DNA of 64,000 nt from contig NZ_CP048817.1 of the NCBI RefSeq assembly GCF_014171475.1, forward strand, positions 1,426,001 to 1,490,000, given 5' to 3'. Under the pieces are notes generated by a model. It was given only the letters and a program-made list of their open reading frames with translations, did no database searches and had not been told where the DNA came from. How positions within the stretch are numbered: the first letter of the stretch is position 1; every line of letters starts with the position of its first letter. The stretch comes from Sphingomonas sp. So64.6b (lineage in GTDB: Bacteria; Pseudomonadota; Alphaproteobacteria; Sphingomonadales; Sphingomonadaceae). Of the stretch, positions 16,456 to 25,474 are shown in pieces. The position numbers and the translations under genes were made by a program.

Positions 16456-17020
16456 CACCCTGCATTTTCAATGGCAGCTGAATGCGCCGGCGAGGGCGCA
16501 TCATCTATTGTGGTATTCCACATCGACGCGGCGTGCAGCGTGTCACGCATTGGCATAAGCGCTGTTCGCGCAGCAACGAGCTCCGCGTCCTGCACAGATA
16601 TTGTCAGCCAGCCGGCATTTGCGACAGGCCCGGCCTGAATCAGGAAGGCGATCAAATGGGTGGGGGGCTTCCCGGCTGCTCATGATGGTTATGCCGGTCA
16701 ATCTTCGGGGCAGTGCCGGGCCGGACCGCTTGGCCTTGCTTCTTCGAGTCGGGACGTTAGTCTGATCGTGCACCGCGGGAGCGGCGCCGAGGCGTGAGAA
16801 CCTCGCTTGAGAAAATCGGACCCGCGATCGCTGCGGCCGGGTGGCCGACGCGTATGTCCAGGCCGTTCGCGGCTAAAAGCGTCGGCGCATGCTCAAGCAT
16901 GTTCTCAACACCCGGCTCTTGCCGGCCCTGCCTCGTAACCGGAGCATGGTCGACAATGAGCGTGGAGCGTTGGGCTCGAAAAACTGATGATGCGGGGCTG
17001 CCGGTCCGGGTGAGGACGGC
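16456..17020. other. Divergent intergenic region between fixL operon and sigma gene
   Basis: This 565-bp stretch separates the minus-strand FixLJ operon from the plus-strand ECF sigma gene and should hold both promoters. No convincing gene was found in it. A short perfect inverted repeat, TGTGG-TATT-CCACA, lies about 60 bp upstream of the small fixL-linked gene and could be an operator. Frames covering this region on either strand look non-coding. Confidence 0.5.
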
Positions 17021-17611
17021 GTGCGGCTGACGCTCGATCCGGAGCTGGAAGGCGGTCCCGCCGGACTGCCAGACCCGGCGCGCTCGTGTCCGCAGGATCA
17101 GGTGGGCGGGCAACCCGGCGGCTGGTCGCTCGATGCCTTATACCGTTCGCAGGCAGGCCGACTCTTCCGGCTGTTCAGCCGGCGTGCCGGTCGGGAAGAC
17201 GCCGGGGATTTGGTCCAGGAGACCTTTACCCAGTTCGCGTTTGCCGACGCCGGACAGGCGCAAGTGATCGATTGCCCCGAAGCCTATCTGACGCATGTCG
17301 CGGGCAATCTGCTGCGCAAGCGGGCGCGAACCGCCATGCGGCACTCCGCTGCATTTCATGTGCGGGCCGACGAGGTGGCGCTTGTCGGGGAAGATCTGGA
17401 AAGCGCGCTCGAAGCGCGCGATATGTTAAATCGGCTGGAAGCCGCTATGCTGGGCCTCAAGCCTATGACCAGAGAGATTTACTTCGCGTTCCGCTTCAAC
17501 GGCTATAGCCGCGCCGAGATTGCCGAGCGCACCGGTCTCGGCGTGAAAGCGATCGACAAGCATCTCGGCAAGGCGACCGCGCATATCCGTCGTACGATTG
17601 GTCGGCGATGA
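17021..17611 (+). CDS. FecI-like ECF sigma factor
   Basis: The 196-residue extracytoplasmic-function sigma factor carries region 2 (LYRSQAGRLFRLFSRRAGREDAGDLVQETF) and region 4 (LKPMTREIYFAFRFNGYSRAEIAERTGLGVKAIDKHLGKA). It directs RNA polymerase to promoters of outer-membrane uptake genes when released by a FecR-type regulator. The GTG at 17021 has GAGG nine bases ahead. The gene overlaps the fecR gene by four bases (ATGA). Its place before fecR, a TonB-dependent receptor and an Atxe2-type isopeptidase matches the lasso-peptide uptake modules described in caulobacters and sphingomonads, so the inducer is probably the lasso peptide; that is inferred. Confidence 0.92.
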   Translation: MRLTLDPELEGGPAGLPDPARSCPQDQVGGQPGGWSLDALYRSQAGRLFRLFSRRAGREDAGDLVQETFTQFAFADAGQAQVIDCPEAYLTHVAGNLLRKRARTAMRHSAAFHVRADEVALVGEDLESALEARDMLNRLEAAMLGLKPMTREIYFAFRFNGYSRAEIAERTGLGVKAIDKHLGKATAHIRRTIGRR

Positions 17612-18633
17612 TGCTGCCCCGGCGATTCAGGCTGTGGGCGGCGCGGCGCCAGGCGAATGACTGGCTCGTTCGGGTTCAGTTGAGCGATGGCTTCGATCGC
17701 AACGCCTTTGAGGCGTGGCGTTCGGCCGACCCGGTCAATGCTCTCGCCTATGACGAGCTGATCGAGGATTTGGCGATCAGCGCGGCCCTTGCCAACACCG
17801 AAATGGTGCGCACCGCGGGGCTGCGTCGCGCGCCGTTTCTGGAGCGTAATCCAGGTGCCCGCTATGCCGTTGCCACCAGCGTCGCCGCGATGCTGCTGGC
17901 TGGCACGGGCTATGGTCTGCGTGAAGCAGGCTATTGGGGTGCGCCTGTCGCGGCCAGCCAGGGCACGCTTTATGCAACCCGGATCGGTGAGGTCCGGACG
18001 ATCATGCTTGCCGATGGTTCCAGGGTGACGCTCGATACGGATTCGATCCTGCGCGTCACCTTCACCGCCAAGGAACGAGCATTGCGCCTCGACGCCGGTC
18101 GTGCGCGCTTCGAGGTCGCGCACGATGCCGCGCGCGCTTTCATCGTGAGCGCCGGGGGTGGTCGCGTCATCGCCCATGGCACGATCTTCGACGTGAGCAT
18201 CAGGCCGACGGGCGTCAACGTCGTCTTGCTGCGCGGCGCGGTTGAGGTGACCAGGAAGCTGGATGCGGGCGCCGGCCAACAAGGGGCACTCTCCCGTCAG
18301 CTCAGCCCTGGTCAGCAGGTGACTTTCGACCAGACCCACCCGATTCCGCCGGCAGGGCCGGTGCGGCCCGCCGAACTCCGCTGGACCTCGGGCATGCTGT
18401 CGTTCGAAGGTGCGCGGCTCGCCGACGCAGTGGCGGAATTCAATCGCTACAACAGGCGCAAAATCGCGGTCGCGACCGTGCCGATCGGCGATCTCAGGAT
18501 CACAGGCGCCTTCCGCGCCAGCGACGTGCAGCGCTTCGCCGATGCCATGGCCGCCTCGTTCGACCTCGCCATCGCCGACCAGCCCGACGGCGGCCTGCTG
18601 CTCAGGTCGCCCAACCCAGCCCCGGGGCCTTAG
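17608..18633 (+). CDS. FecR-type anti-sigma regulator
   Basis: The 341-residue inner-membrane regulator has an N-terminal cytosolic domain (DUF4880-like, with DRNAFEAWRSADPVNALAYDEL), one transmembrane helix (AVATSVAAMLLAGTGYGL), and a periplasmic FecR domain with ADGSRVTLDTDSILRVTF. The C-terminal part resembles the receptor-signalling STN-interacting region. The start overlaps the sigma gene stop (ATGA). The stop codon TAG is completed by the first base of the adjacent IS5-type element. The pre-insertion sequence also read TAG, so the protein is unchanged. It senses the TonB-dependent receptor state and controls the sigma factor. Confidence 0.92.
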   Translation: MMLPRRFRLWAARRQANDWLVRVQLSDGFDRNAFEAWRSADPVNALAYDELIEDLAISAALANTEMVRTAGLRRAPFLERNPGARYAVATSVAAMLLAGTGYGLREAGYWGAPVAASQGTLYATRIGEVRTIMLADGSRVTLDTDSILRVTFTAKERALRLDAGRARFEVAHDAARAFIVSAGGGRVIAHGTIFDVSIRPTGVNVVLLRGAVEVTRKLDAGAGQQGALSRQLSPGQQVTFDQTHPIPPAGPVRPAELRWTSGMLSFEGARLADAVAEFNRYNRRKIAVATVPIGDLRITGAFRASDVQRFADAMAASFDLAIADQPDGGLLLRSPNPAPGP

Positions 18634-19546
18634 AGCCCGACCGAAAATTGAGTTGAACGATTTCAGTAGCTTGTGATTCACCGGGTGTTGCGAAGACCAC
18701 GAGGATCACATGGGCTGGACTGAAACCGCTCGGCGCGAGCATGACAGAAGGGGGCTGCGCTATGCAAGCGACTGCACCGATGCAGAATGGGCTGTTGTCC
18801 GGCCATTATTGAGGCGAACCACCAAGGTGGGACGCCCGCGCAAGCACAAGGCGCGGACGCTGTGGGATGCGATCCAGTATATCGCCACGACAGGATGCCA
18901 ATGGGCGCAACTGCCCAAGGATTTCCCGCCCTTTACGACGGTGCAGTATCATTTCTACCGGATGCGCGACAACGGCCTGCTCGATGTCATCAACGCAGTG
19001 CTGGTGGCATGGGTGCGGGTATCGGAAGGTCGCGAGCCGGCGCCGACCGCGGGCGTCATCGACAGCCAGTCCGTTAAAACCACCGAGGCGGGTGGGCCGC
19101 GCGGCTACGACGCGGGCAAGAAGATCAAGGGTCGTAAACGCCACATCGTGACCGACACGCTCGGCAATATGCTCGAAGGCGTGGTGCATGGCGCCGATGT
19201 TCAGGACCGCGACGGGGCACCCGGCCTGATCGAGCGATCCTGCGACGCGTATCCGACACTTGCCAGGCTGTTTGCCGATGGCGGCTATGCCGGGCAGAAA
19301 CTCGAAGCCGCGGTCGCGCACATCGATCGGCTGACCATCGAAATCATCCGGCGCTCCGATCTGACAGGCTTTGTCGTCCTACCCCGGCGCTGGGTCGTCG
19401 AACGCACTCTGGCGTGGCTGAACCGGTGCCGTCGCCTGGCTAAAGACTGGGAAGCCTCCATTGCATCGTCCGAGGCATGGATGGTCGTCTCGTCCATCAG
19501 GCGAATGACGCGCCGTATTGCCAACCTCGAATTATGAGTCGGGCTC
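18633..19546 (+). mobile_element. IS5-family insertion sequence, 914 bp, with TTA target duplication
   Basis: The ends are GAGCCCGAC at the left and GTCGGGCTC at the right, a perfect 9-bp inverted repeat. They are flanked by the trinucleotide TTA on both sides (18630-18632 and 19547-19549), the expected direct repeat. It carries one transposase gene on the plus strand. It separates fecR from the TonB-dependent receptor gene and may weaken or alter transcription of the receptor and isopeptidase genes. Confidence 0.9.
18710..19537 (+). CDS. IS5-family transposase
   Basis: The 275-residue DDE transposase looks intact. An N-terminal DUF4096-like domain (SDCTDAEWAVVRPLL, GRPRKH, GCQWAQLPKDFPP) precedes the catalytic domain. 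The first Asp is in VIDSQSVKT, the second in LFADGGYAG and the Glu in VVERTLAWLNRCRRL. Length and spacing fit the IS427/IS1031-like branch of the IS5 family. Start, frame and both inverted ends are complete, so the element is potentially active. Confidence 0.93.
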   Translation: MGWTETARREHDRRGLRYASDCTDAEWAVVRPLLRRTTKVGRPRKHKARTLWDAIQYIATTGCQWAQLPKDFPPFTTVQYHFYRMRDNGLLDVINAVLVAWVRVSEGREPAPTAGVIDSQSVKTTEAGGPRGYDAGKKIKGRKRHIVTDTLGNMLEGVVHGADVQDRDGAPGLIERSCDAYPTLARLFADGGYAGQKLEAAVAHIDRLTIEIIRRSDLTGFVVLPRRWVVERTLAWLNRCRRLAKDWEASIASSEAWMVVSSIRRMTRRIANLEL

Positions 19547-19635
19547 TTAGGAAAAAAAGTCGGGGAACAATTGCATCCAGCGGGATCAAGCGCTCCGAAC
19601 GATGCCATTCCCGCGCGTCGTCGGGGAGCAGGACG

Positions 19636-22224
19636 ATGCGATTTTCGCCATTTTTATCGACGCTATTCTGGAGCACGGCGAGCGGAATCGCCATGGTCGC
19701 GGCTGTGCCGGGCGCCCGTGCCCGTGAGGTGATGCGCTACCGGTTCGATTTGCCTGCGCAGCCGCTCGGCGCATCGCTTCGCGACGTCGCGATCATCACC
19801 CATCGCAATATCGTGGCCGCATCGACGCTCACCGACGGCAGGCAGGGCCCTGCGCTATCGGGTGACTATACGGTTGAGGAAGCGCTGTCGCGGCTGCTTG
19901 CCGACACCGGGCTTGGCGCCACGACGGTCGGTAATGCCCTGGTCATCCGCGCCGGGTCGGCAGACCGGGAAACCGCTGTCCCATCGGCAATCGAAAACGA
20001 CGCGGACATCGTCGTTACCGGCACCCGCATTCGCGGCGCGCCGATCGCTTCTCCGGTCATCTCGCTCGATCGCGAGCAAATTCGCAATGCCGGTCAGGCC
20101 AGCCTCGGCGACGTTGTGCGCAGCATTCCGCAAAGTTTCGGCGGCGGCCAGAATCCCGGGCTTGGCACCAATGTGCCGGCGAGCAGCGGGGTCGATATCG
20201 GCGGCGGGTCGTCGATCAACCTGCGCGGTCTCGGCAGCGACGCCACGCTGACCCTGCTCAACGGGCACCGGCTTTCCTATAGCGCGTCGCGCCAGAGCGT
20301 CGATGTATCCGCCATTCCCCTGGGTGCGGTCGAGCGCATCGAGATCGTCGCTGACGGCGCGTCGGCCCTTTACGGTTCGGACGCCGTCGCCGGTGTCGCC
20401 AATATCATCCTGCGCCGCGATATCGACGGAATCGAGACCAGCGGGCTGGTCGGCGGCGCGACCGATGGCGGCGATTTCACGCAGCAATATGGTGCGGTCG
20501 GCGGCAAGACCTGGGCATCCGGCGGGGTGGTTGCCGCCTATGAGTTCGGCCGCAGCACGGCGATCGAGTCCCGTGACCGCTCTTATACGCGTGCGCGGTC
20601 GCCGGGCCTGACGCTCTTCCCTGAGCTCAAGCACCATAGCGCGATCGTGAACGCACATCAGAAGGTGGCGGGGGATCTCAGCATCGATATCGACGGCCTT
20701 TACAACAAGCGCTGGAGCGGTTCGGTCTTTCCGCTGAATGCTGCCGGCGATCTCGGCATCAGCGGCGCACGGAGTTCCTCGGTCGCCGAATCCTACGCGA
20801 TCGCCCCGACATTGCGCCTGGCGCTGAAGGACTGGCGATTATTCCTCACCGGCTCCTATGGTCATGACCGGGTCGATTATGGCGTGGTCACGACTTTCGA
20901 CGGTGTCTCCGCCAATGCCGGCTCGGGCTATTATACCAATGCGGCAAAGGCCCTGGAAATGGGCGGCGACGGCACATTGTTTCGACTGCCCGGCGGGGCG
21001 GCGAAGATCGCCCTTGGGGCCGGCTATCGGGTGAATGATTTCACCAACTTCAAGGGAAAGACCAACTTCCAGAACACGGCGCGGTCGCAGGACAGCTATT
21101 ACGCTTATGGCGAACTCAATCTGCCGCTGATCTCACCGGATCAGGCCACGCCGCTGGTTCACCGGCTGAGCGCGAGCGGCGCGCTTCGCTATGAGAATTA
21201 TCCCGGCGTGGGCCCGGTGGTGACGCCCAAGCTCGGCCTCGTCTACGCGCCCATGCCCGATCTCGATCTCAAGGGCAGTTGGGGTCAGTCGTTCCGGGCA
21301 CCGACCCTGTTGCAGCAATTCCAGCCCAACAGCGTCACGCTGGTGCGCGCGACGAGCTATGGCGGCATCGGCTTTCCCACAGGGGCCACGGTGCTCGCGC
21401 TGGCTGGCGGCAATCCCGACCTGAAACCGGAGCGCGCGACCAGCTGGTCGATCACGCTTGATGCGCACCCGCGCAGCCTGCCCGGTGTCCGCGCCCAGAT
21501 CAGCTATTTCTCGACCCGCTACCGCGACCGGATCGTCGTGCCGGTCGCCTTGACCTCGGTTGCGCTGAGCAACCCGATCTATCGCGACCAGATCATCCTC
21601 AGCCCAAGTGACGCGGCGAAAGCGGCGGTTATTGCTGGTGCGGGCACGTTCGTGAACGCGGCCGGCGCGGCTTACGACCCAGCCAGGGTCGTCGCGATCG
21701 TCGATAACAACAATATCAATGCCGGCCGGCAAAGCATCCACGGCCTTGACCTGCTGCTGCGCTACAGGACAAAGCTGGGGGAGGGGGCGGACGCCCTCAC
21801 CGCGACGGTCAATGCGACTTATCTTCACAGCAGCCAGCAATTGAGCAACAGTCAGCCGGTGGTGGCGCTGGTGGGGACGCTGTTCAATCCGCCGCATATC
21901 CGGGCCCGTGGCGGCCTGACCTGGGCAGCACGGGCGCTGACCCTCACCGGCATGCTCAATCATACCGGCGGCGTCCGCGACGTGCGAACAAGCCCGAATC
22001 CGCGCATCGACGGGATGACGACATTCGACCTGTCGGCGCGTTACCGCACTGGCGCAGGGGCTGGATGGTACCGCAATCTCGACCTGAGCCTGTCGGCGCA
22101 GAATCTGTTCAATGCCAAGCCCGCCACAATCGCGACGTCTATCTTCACCGACACGCCCTATGATTCGACCAACTTCTCTCCCGTCGGCCGCTTCGTCAGC
22201 GTCAGCATCACGAGGAAGTGGTGA
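19636..22224 (+). CDS. TonB-dependent outer-membrane receptor with STN signalling domain
   Basis: The 862-residue receptor has a signal peptide (residues 1-30, ending PGARA), an STN domain (about 35-105, FDLPAQPLGASLRDVA and YTVEEALSRLLADTGL), a plug domain (about 125-240, with VTGTRIRG and VERIEIVADGASALYGSDAVAG) and a 22-strand barrel ending in VSVSITRKW. The STN domain marks it as a transducer that signals to FecR. The start at 19636 was chosen because the open frame upstream runs into the IS5 element and GGGGAGCAGGA precedes this ATG. The neighbouring isopeptidase suggests a lasso-peptide ligand, an inference from known clusters. Confidence 0.92.
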   Translation: MRFSPFLSTLFWSTASGIAMVAAVPGARAREVMRYRFDLPAQPLGASLRDVAIITHRNIVAASTLTDGRQGPALSGDYTVEEALSRLLADTGLGATTVGNALVIRAGSADRETAVPSAIENDADIVVTGTRIRGAPIASPVISLDREQIRNAGQASLGDVVRSIPQSFGGGQNPGLGTNVPASSGVDIGGGSSINLRGLGSDATLTLLNGHRLSYSASRQSVDVSAIPLGAVERIEIVADGASALYGSDAVAGVANIILRRDIDGIETSGLVGGATDGGDFTQQYGAVGGKTWASGGVVAAYEFGRSTAIESRDRSYTRARSPGLTLFPELKHHSAIVNAHQKVAGDLSIDIDGLYNKRWSGSVFPLNAAGDLGISGARSSSVAESYAIAPTLRLALKDWRLFLTGSYGHDRVDYGVVTTFDGVSANAGSGYYTNAAKALEMGGDGTLFRLPGGAAKIALGAGYRVNDFTNFKGKTNFQNTARSQDSYYAYGELNLPLISPDQATPLVHRLSASGALRYENYPGVGPVVTPKLGLVYAPMPDLDLKGSWGQSFRAPTLLQQFQPNSVTLVRATSYGGIGFPTGATVLALAGGNPDLKPERATSWSITLDAHPRSLPGVRAQISYFSTRYRDRIVVPVALTSVALSNPIYRDQIILSPSDAAKAAVIAGAGTFVNAAGAAYDPARVVAIVDNNNINAGRQSIHGLDLLLRYRTKLGEGADALTATVNATYLHSSQQLSNSQPVVALVGTLFNPPHIRARGGLTWAARALTLTGMLNHTGGVRDVRTSPNPRIDGMTTFDLSARYRTGAGAGWYRNLDLSLSAQNLFNAKPATIATSIFTDTPYDSTNFSPVGRFVSVSITRKW

Positions 22225-24335
22225 GCGTGATCCGCGCGCGCAGCGCCGCCGCGCTGCTTGTGCTGCTTGCCGGCATCGGCATCTCGCCGGCCGCCACCGC
22301 GAGGTGTGAGGCGCTTTTGCCCGTGTCAGCGGCAAAACCGTCGCCGGTGCGGGCGATCACCGCCGAGGATCTGGTCGGATTGCGCGATATCGGTTTCCCC
22401 GATGCCGCATTGCTCGGTTCGCTCAGTCCGCTCGCGCTCTCGCCCGATGGCGGGCAAGCGGCTTTCGTGCTCAATCGGGCGGACCCCATCACCAATAGCT
22501 ATTGTCGTGCGCTGGTGGTGATCGCGATTACCCCCGGCGCCGTGCCGCGCATCGTCGATCGCGGCGGCGAGCTGATCACTTATATCGATATCAAACGCGG
22601 CCTGTTCGTACCGGGTGGATTTCCCAATCTGGTCATACCAGCCTGGTCACCCGATGGGCGGTGGATCGCCTATCTCAAGCGCATCGGCGGCGTCACCCAG
22701 GTCTGGCGGGCACGATCGGACGGCAGCGCCGCTGGTCTGGTGACTCGGTCGCCCGGCGATATCGAAGCGGTAACCTGGTCCAATGATGGCCGCGCGCTGC
22801 TCATCGCGACCCGGCCGGGCAAGATCGCCGCCCAGGCCGCGATCGCCCGCGAAGCGCGGTCCGGTTATCTCTATGACGAACGTATCGTCACCTATTCCGG
22901 TGGCTATCCGCAAATCCGCGCCGCCGATGCCCCGCTGGAGAATTTCGCGGTCGATCCCGCTAGCGGTGCGATGCGTCCGGCGACCGCTGATGAAACGGTC
23001 GCGATGGGCGCGGCCGGCGGGGTCGGCACGCTCACCATGGAAGCAATGGCCGCCAATGGCCGACGCGCCTGGACCGAACGGCGCGCCGCTTCACCGGCGA
23101 GTCCCGCACGGCTGACCGTGAGCGGTCTCAACGGCGCCCCGATCCAGTGTGACGATGCGTCTTGCAGCGGCGGCATCATCGGCCTGTGGTGGGACGGTGC
23201 CGGACGCGAACTGCGCTATCTCAGGCGTGAGGGCTGGGCGCGGGGGCAGACCGCGTTTTATCGCTGGTCGCCGGGTCAGGGTGTGCCGCATCGGCTCTGG
23301 CTGACCGACGATGTGATCCAGGGCTGCCGCCCGGTCCGCGATCTGCTGTTGTGCTTGCGGGAAAACAGCCGCACGCCGCGCCATATCGTGCTGATCGATC
23401 CCGTAACCGGCGCGTCCAGCCTGGTCTATGATCCCAACCCTGAATTTGCCGCGGTCCGGCTCGGTCGCGTCGAGCGGCTCAAATGGACCAATGACCGCGG
23501 GCTTGAGGCATGGGGTGACCTTGTGCTGCCCCCGGGCCATCGCCCTGGTGAAACGCTGCCGATGGTGGTCGTTCAATATCATAGCGACGGTTTTCTGCGC
23601 GGCGGGACCGGAGACGACTACCCAATCTATCTCTTCGCCGCGCACGGCTTCGCGGTGTTGAGCCTCGAGCAGCCCGCAGCGATCACCTCAACCATGACCG
23701 GCCTCAAGGACTGGGACGAGATCGTCGCCACGCAATATCGCGGCTGGGCCGAACGCCGCAGCCTGTTGTCGTCACTGCTGACCGGCGTGAACCTGGCGGT
23801 CGCCACGGGCGCGGTCGACCGCAAGCGGATCGGCCTCACCGGGCTCAGCGACGGATCATCCACGGTGCGCTTCGCGCTGATCAATGCGCCGGGAATGTTC
23901 GCAGCCGCCGCGATCAGTACCTGCTGCCTCGATCCCAAAACCGTGATGACCTATGGTGGCATTGCCTGGGCGGAGTATAATCGGAAGATGGGTTTCCCGC
24001 CCGCGACCCGCGATGATCCCGGCTTTTGGCAGCCCTATTCGCTCGCGCTCAATGCTCGCGACATCGACATGCCGCTGCTCATGCAACTGCCTGATGACGA
24101 ATATCTGATGGCGCTGGAAGCGTTCGAGGCGCTGCGCGAGCATGGCAAGCCCGTTGAAATGTATGTCTTCCCCGGCGAATATCATGCCAAATACCAGCCG
24201 ATCCACCGGCTGGCGGTCTATAATCGTGACGTCGACTGGTTCAGCTTCTGGCTGCAGTCACGCAGCGATCCCGACCCGGCCAAGGCCGCGCAATATGCCC
24301 GCTGGGAGGCGATGCGGGCGACGCTCAGGCGCTAA
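22221..24335 (+). CDS. Atxe2-type lasso peptide isopeptidase (S9 family)
   Basis: The 704-residue secreted or periplasmic serine hydrolase has a signal peptide, an N-terminal beta-propeller and a C-terminal alpha/beta-hydrolase domain. The nucleophile is Ser543 in LTGLSDGSS, the Asp is at 625/626 in LPDDEYLMALEAFEAL, and the His is His655 in FPGEYHAKY. This GLSDG-type nucleophile elbow and overall layout match Atxe2, which hydrolyses the isopeptide bond of lasso peptides to linearise them. The GTG at 22221 overlaps the receptor stop by four bases, with GAGGAA just before. It would linearise imported lasso peptide, probably that encoded at 32.4 kb. The substrate is inferred. Confidence 0.87.
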   Translation: MSVIRARSAAALLVLLAGIGISPAATARCEALLPVSAAKPSPVRAITAEDLVGLRDIGFPDAALLGSLSPLALSPDGGQAAFVLNRADPITNSYCRALVVIAITPGAVPRIVDRGGELITYIDIKRGLFVPGGFPNLVIPAWSPDGRWIAYLKRIGGVTQVWRARSDGSAAGLVTRSPGDIEAVTWSNDGRALLIATRPGKIAAQAAIAREARSGYLYDERIVTYSGGYPQIRAADAPLENFAVDPASGAMRPATADETVAMGAAGGVGTLTMEAMAANGRRAWTERRAASPASPARLTVSGLNGAPIQCDDASCSGGIIGLWWDGAGRELRYLRREGWARGQTAFYRWSPGQGVPHRLWLTDDVIQGCRPVRDLLLCLRENSRTPRHIVLIDPVTGASSLVYDPNPEFAAVRLGRVERLKWTNDRGLEAWGDLVLPPGHRPGETLPMVVVQYHSDGFLRGGTGDDYPIYLFAAHGFAVLSLEQPAAITSTMTGLKDWDEIVATQYRGWAERRSLLSSLLTGVNLAVATGAVDRKRIGLTGLSDGSSTVRFALINAPGMFAAAAISTCCLDPKTVMTYGGIAWAEYNRKMGFPPATRDDPGFWQPYSLALNARDIDMPLLMQLPDDEYLMALEAFEALREHGKPVEMYVFPGEYHAKYQPIHRLAVYNRDVDWFSFWLQSRSDPDPAKAAQYARWEAMRATLRR

Positions 24336-24526
24336 AGCCACGGCCAGAGATTTCGACCCGTCGCGAGGGCATCGATCCGATCTGGATCGAGCAGCGGGGC
24401 CTTGATCCGTTCGGGAACGCCGTCGGCCCTGACCGATCAAACGGCGTTTCGCGGATCCTTGCATCGCACCAGCATCCAGAAAAGCCCCTCGTTCTCCCGC
24501 CGTCTGGTCTGGGGTTTGCCCATGGC
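24336..24526. other. Short gap after isopeptidase gene
   Basis: This 191-bp convergent gap lies between the isopeptidase gene and the minus-strand small gene. It contains no gene and no obvious terminator with a T-run. Confidence 0.4.
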
Positions 24527-24772
24527 CTAGTGCCCCTGCATCCGCGGTCCGGACTGTTCTCTTGCCACGCCGTCGATCTTGATCCTGACGATATTGCCTT
24601 CAAAACGGCTCGGCACCCGCGGCATCTGATAGCTGTTGTGACGCAGCACGAGGAACGTGATCTGGCCCGGTTGGCCCGGGCTATGGTTGACCACGGTCAT
24701 CGCCACTGACGGGGTGATACCAAGCATCCGGGTGAGCCGCTGAGCCGATTTGAGCAGCGCCTTTTCTGTCAT
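24527..24772 (-). CDS. Small hypothetical protein (81 aa)
   Basis: No family was recognised. The product begins MTEKALLKSAQRLTRMLG. It contains a helical N-terminus and a beta-rich remainder (TFLVLRHNSYQMPRV and NIVRIKIDGVA), with no signal peptide or membrane segment. The ATG at 24772 was chosen because GGGAG lies about 8 bases upstream; the open frame continues upstream without another convincing site. It is isolated, convergent with the isopeptidase gene. An alternating hydrophobic pattern suggests a small globular fold. Confidence 0.6.
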   Translation of the reverse strand: MTEKALLKSAQRLTRMLGITPSVAMTVVNHSPGQPGQITFLVLRHNSYQMPRVPSRFEGNIVRIKIDGVAREQSGPRMQGH

Positions 24773-25044
24773 GTCATGTCTCCCGGCAGGCGCGCTTGCG
24801 GCCAGCCGATGTGATGAAAGGTGGGTTTGGAGGCAGCGCAAGGTCGCGTTGCGTCATCTTTGGCCGGTGGCGCCGGTCTCGCTCGACCGTCAGAAATGGG
24901 AGGCGAACGCCTCCAGCTCGGTGGGACTGTGCTGCGCCGGCTCGTTCATCTCGTCGATCTCTCATCCGGTTGCATCACCTCGTCGTGGGAAGCGCCGATC
25001 ATATGGGTTCATCGGCCCGAGCATGCCAGCTAGACAGCGGTTAT

Positions 25045-25059
25045 GATGTACCATACATC
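25045..25059. promoter_or_regulatory. GATGTA-N3-TACATC operator-like palindrome
   Basis: GATGTA CCA TACATC is a perfect 15-bp interrupted palindrome. Close variants occur three times between the PEP carboxykinase operon and the divergent XRE regulator gene at 29.2-29.4 kb. It is therefore a candidate binding site for that regulator, controlling the genes downstream of 25.1 kb. Confidence 0.55.
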
Positions 25060-25074
25060 ACATATTATATATAT

Positions 25075-25090
25075 ATATCTCTTGAGATAT
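25075..25090. promoter_or_regulatory. ATATCTC-TT-GAGATAT inverted repeat
   Basis: A perfect 7-bp inverted repeat with a 2-bp spacer lies 15 bp after the GATGTA palindrome in the AT-rich island. It is a second operator candidate of a different sequence. No matching copy was noticed elsewhere in the window. Confidence 0.45.
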
Positions 25091-25285
25091 GTCATCTATG
25101 ATTATTCAGTTGATTAACGGCAACCTCTTTCGAGAGTCTCTGCTGTTTGCCAGTTTTCAGAGGTGGTTTTGCGACATGTTTGTTCAGCCCGTGCCAGGCA
25201 GGATCGAGGCGAACACGCCGCTGCCGGCGGTCGTTGCGCGCTCGCCGTTCACGCAGCCGGTCGCGGCGTGCGCGACAGCCTCGCC

Positions 25286-25474
25286 GTGAGAGAAATATCC
25301 CAACCCAAGCACGTGATGCGCGTCGCGCTGGAGCGGAACTATCGGCCAGCCGAAACCGGGATGGCCGAAACCGATATTGCGACGGGTCTTGACGTTCAAG
25401 CGTCTGACAAGGACTCGCCGACGACCGGAATCCTGGCGGCGCTGCGTGATCCATCGGCCCGCCGGGATGGCTGA
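25286..25474 (+). CDS. Possible small protein upstream of spermidine-synthase-like gene
   Basis: A frame of 62 codons from a GTG at 25286 (or 52 from the ATG at 25316) ends in TGA overlapping the ATG of the next gene (ATGGCTGA at 25467-25474). It includes NYRPAETGMAETDIATGLDV and has no recognised family, signal peptide or membrane helix. No clear ribosome-binding site is present. The overlap with the next start is the main support, so it may simply be leader sequence. Confidence 0.3.
   Translation: MREISQPKHVMRVALERNYRPAETGMAETDIATGLDVQASDKDSPTTGILAALRDPSARRDG

Larger units (their letters stand above)
24773..25285. other. Mostly non-coding region with an AT-rich regulatory island
   Basis: This 513-bp stretch has no convincing gene. 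Positions 25040-25110 are strongly AT-rich in an otherwise GC-rich sequence. They hold two perfect inverted repeats, at 25045-25059 and 25075-25090, so this is likely to be a promoter and operator region for the plus-strand genes that follow. A frame from 25089 on the plus strand was considered but has no ribosome-binding site or family match. Confidence 0.5.

Noticed and set aside
21133..22335. 400-codon open frame opposite the TonB receptor gene
   Set aside because: Shadow of the barrel domain; no motif or start site.
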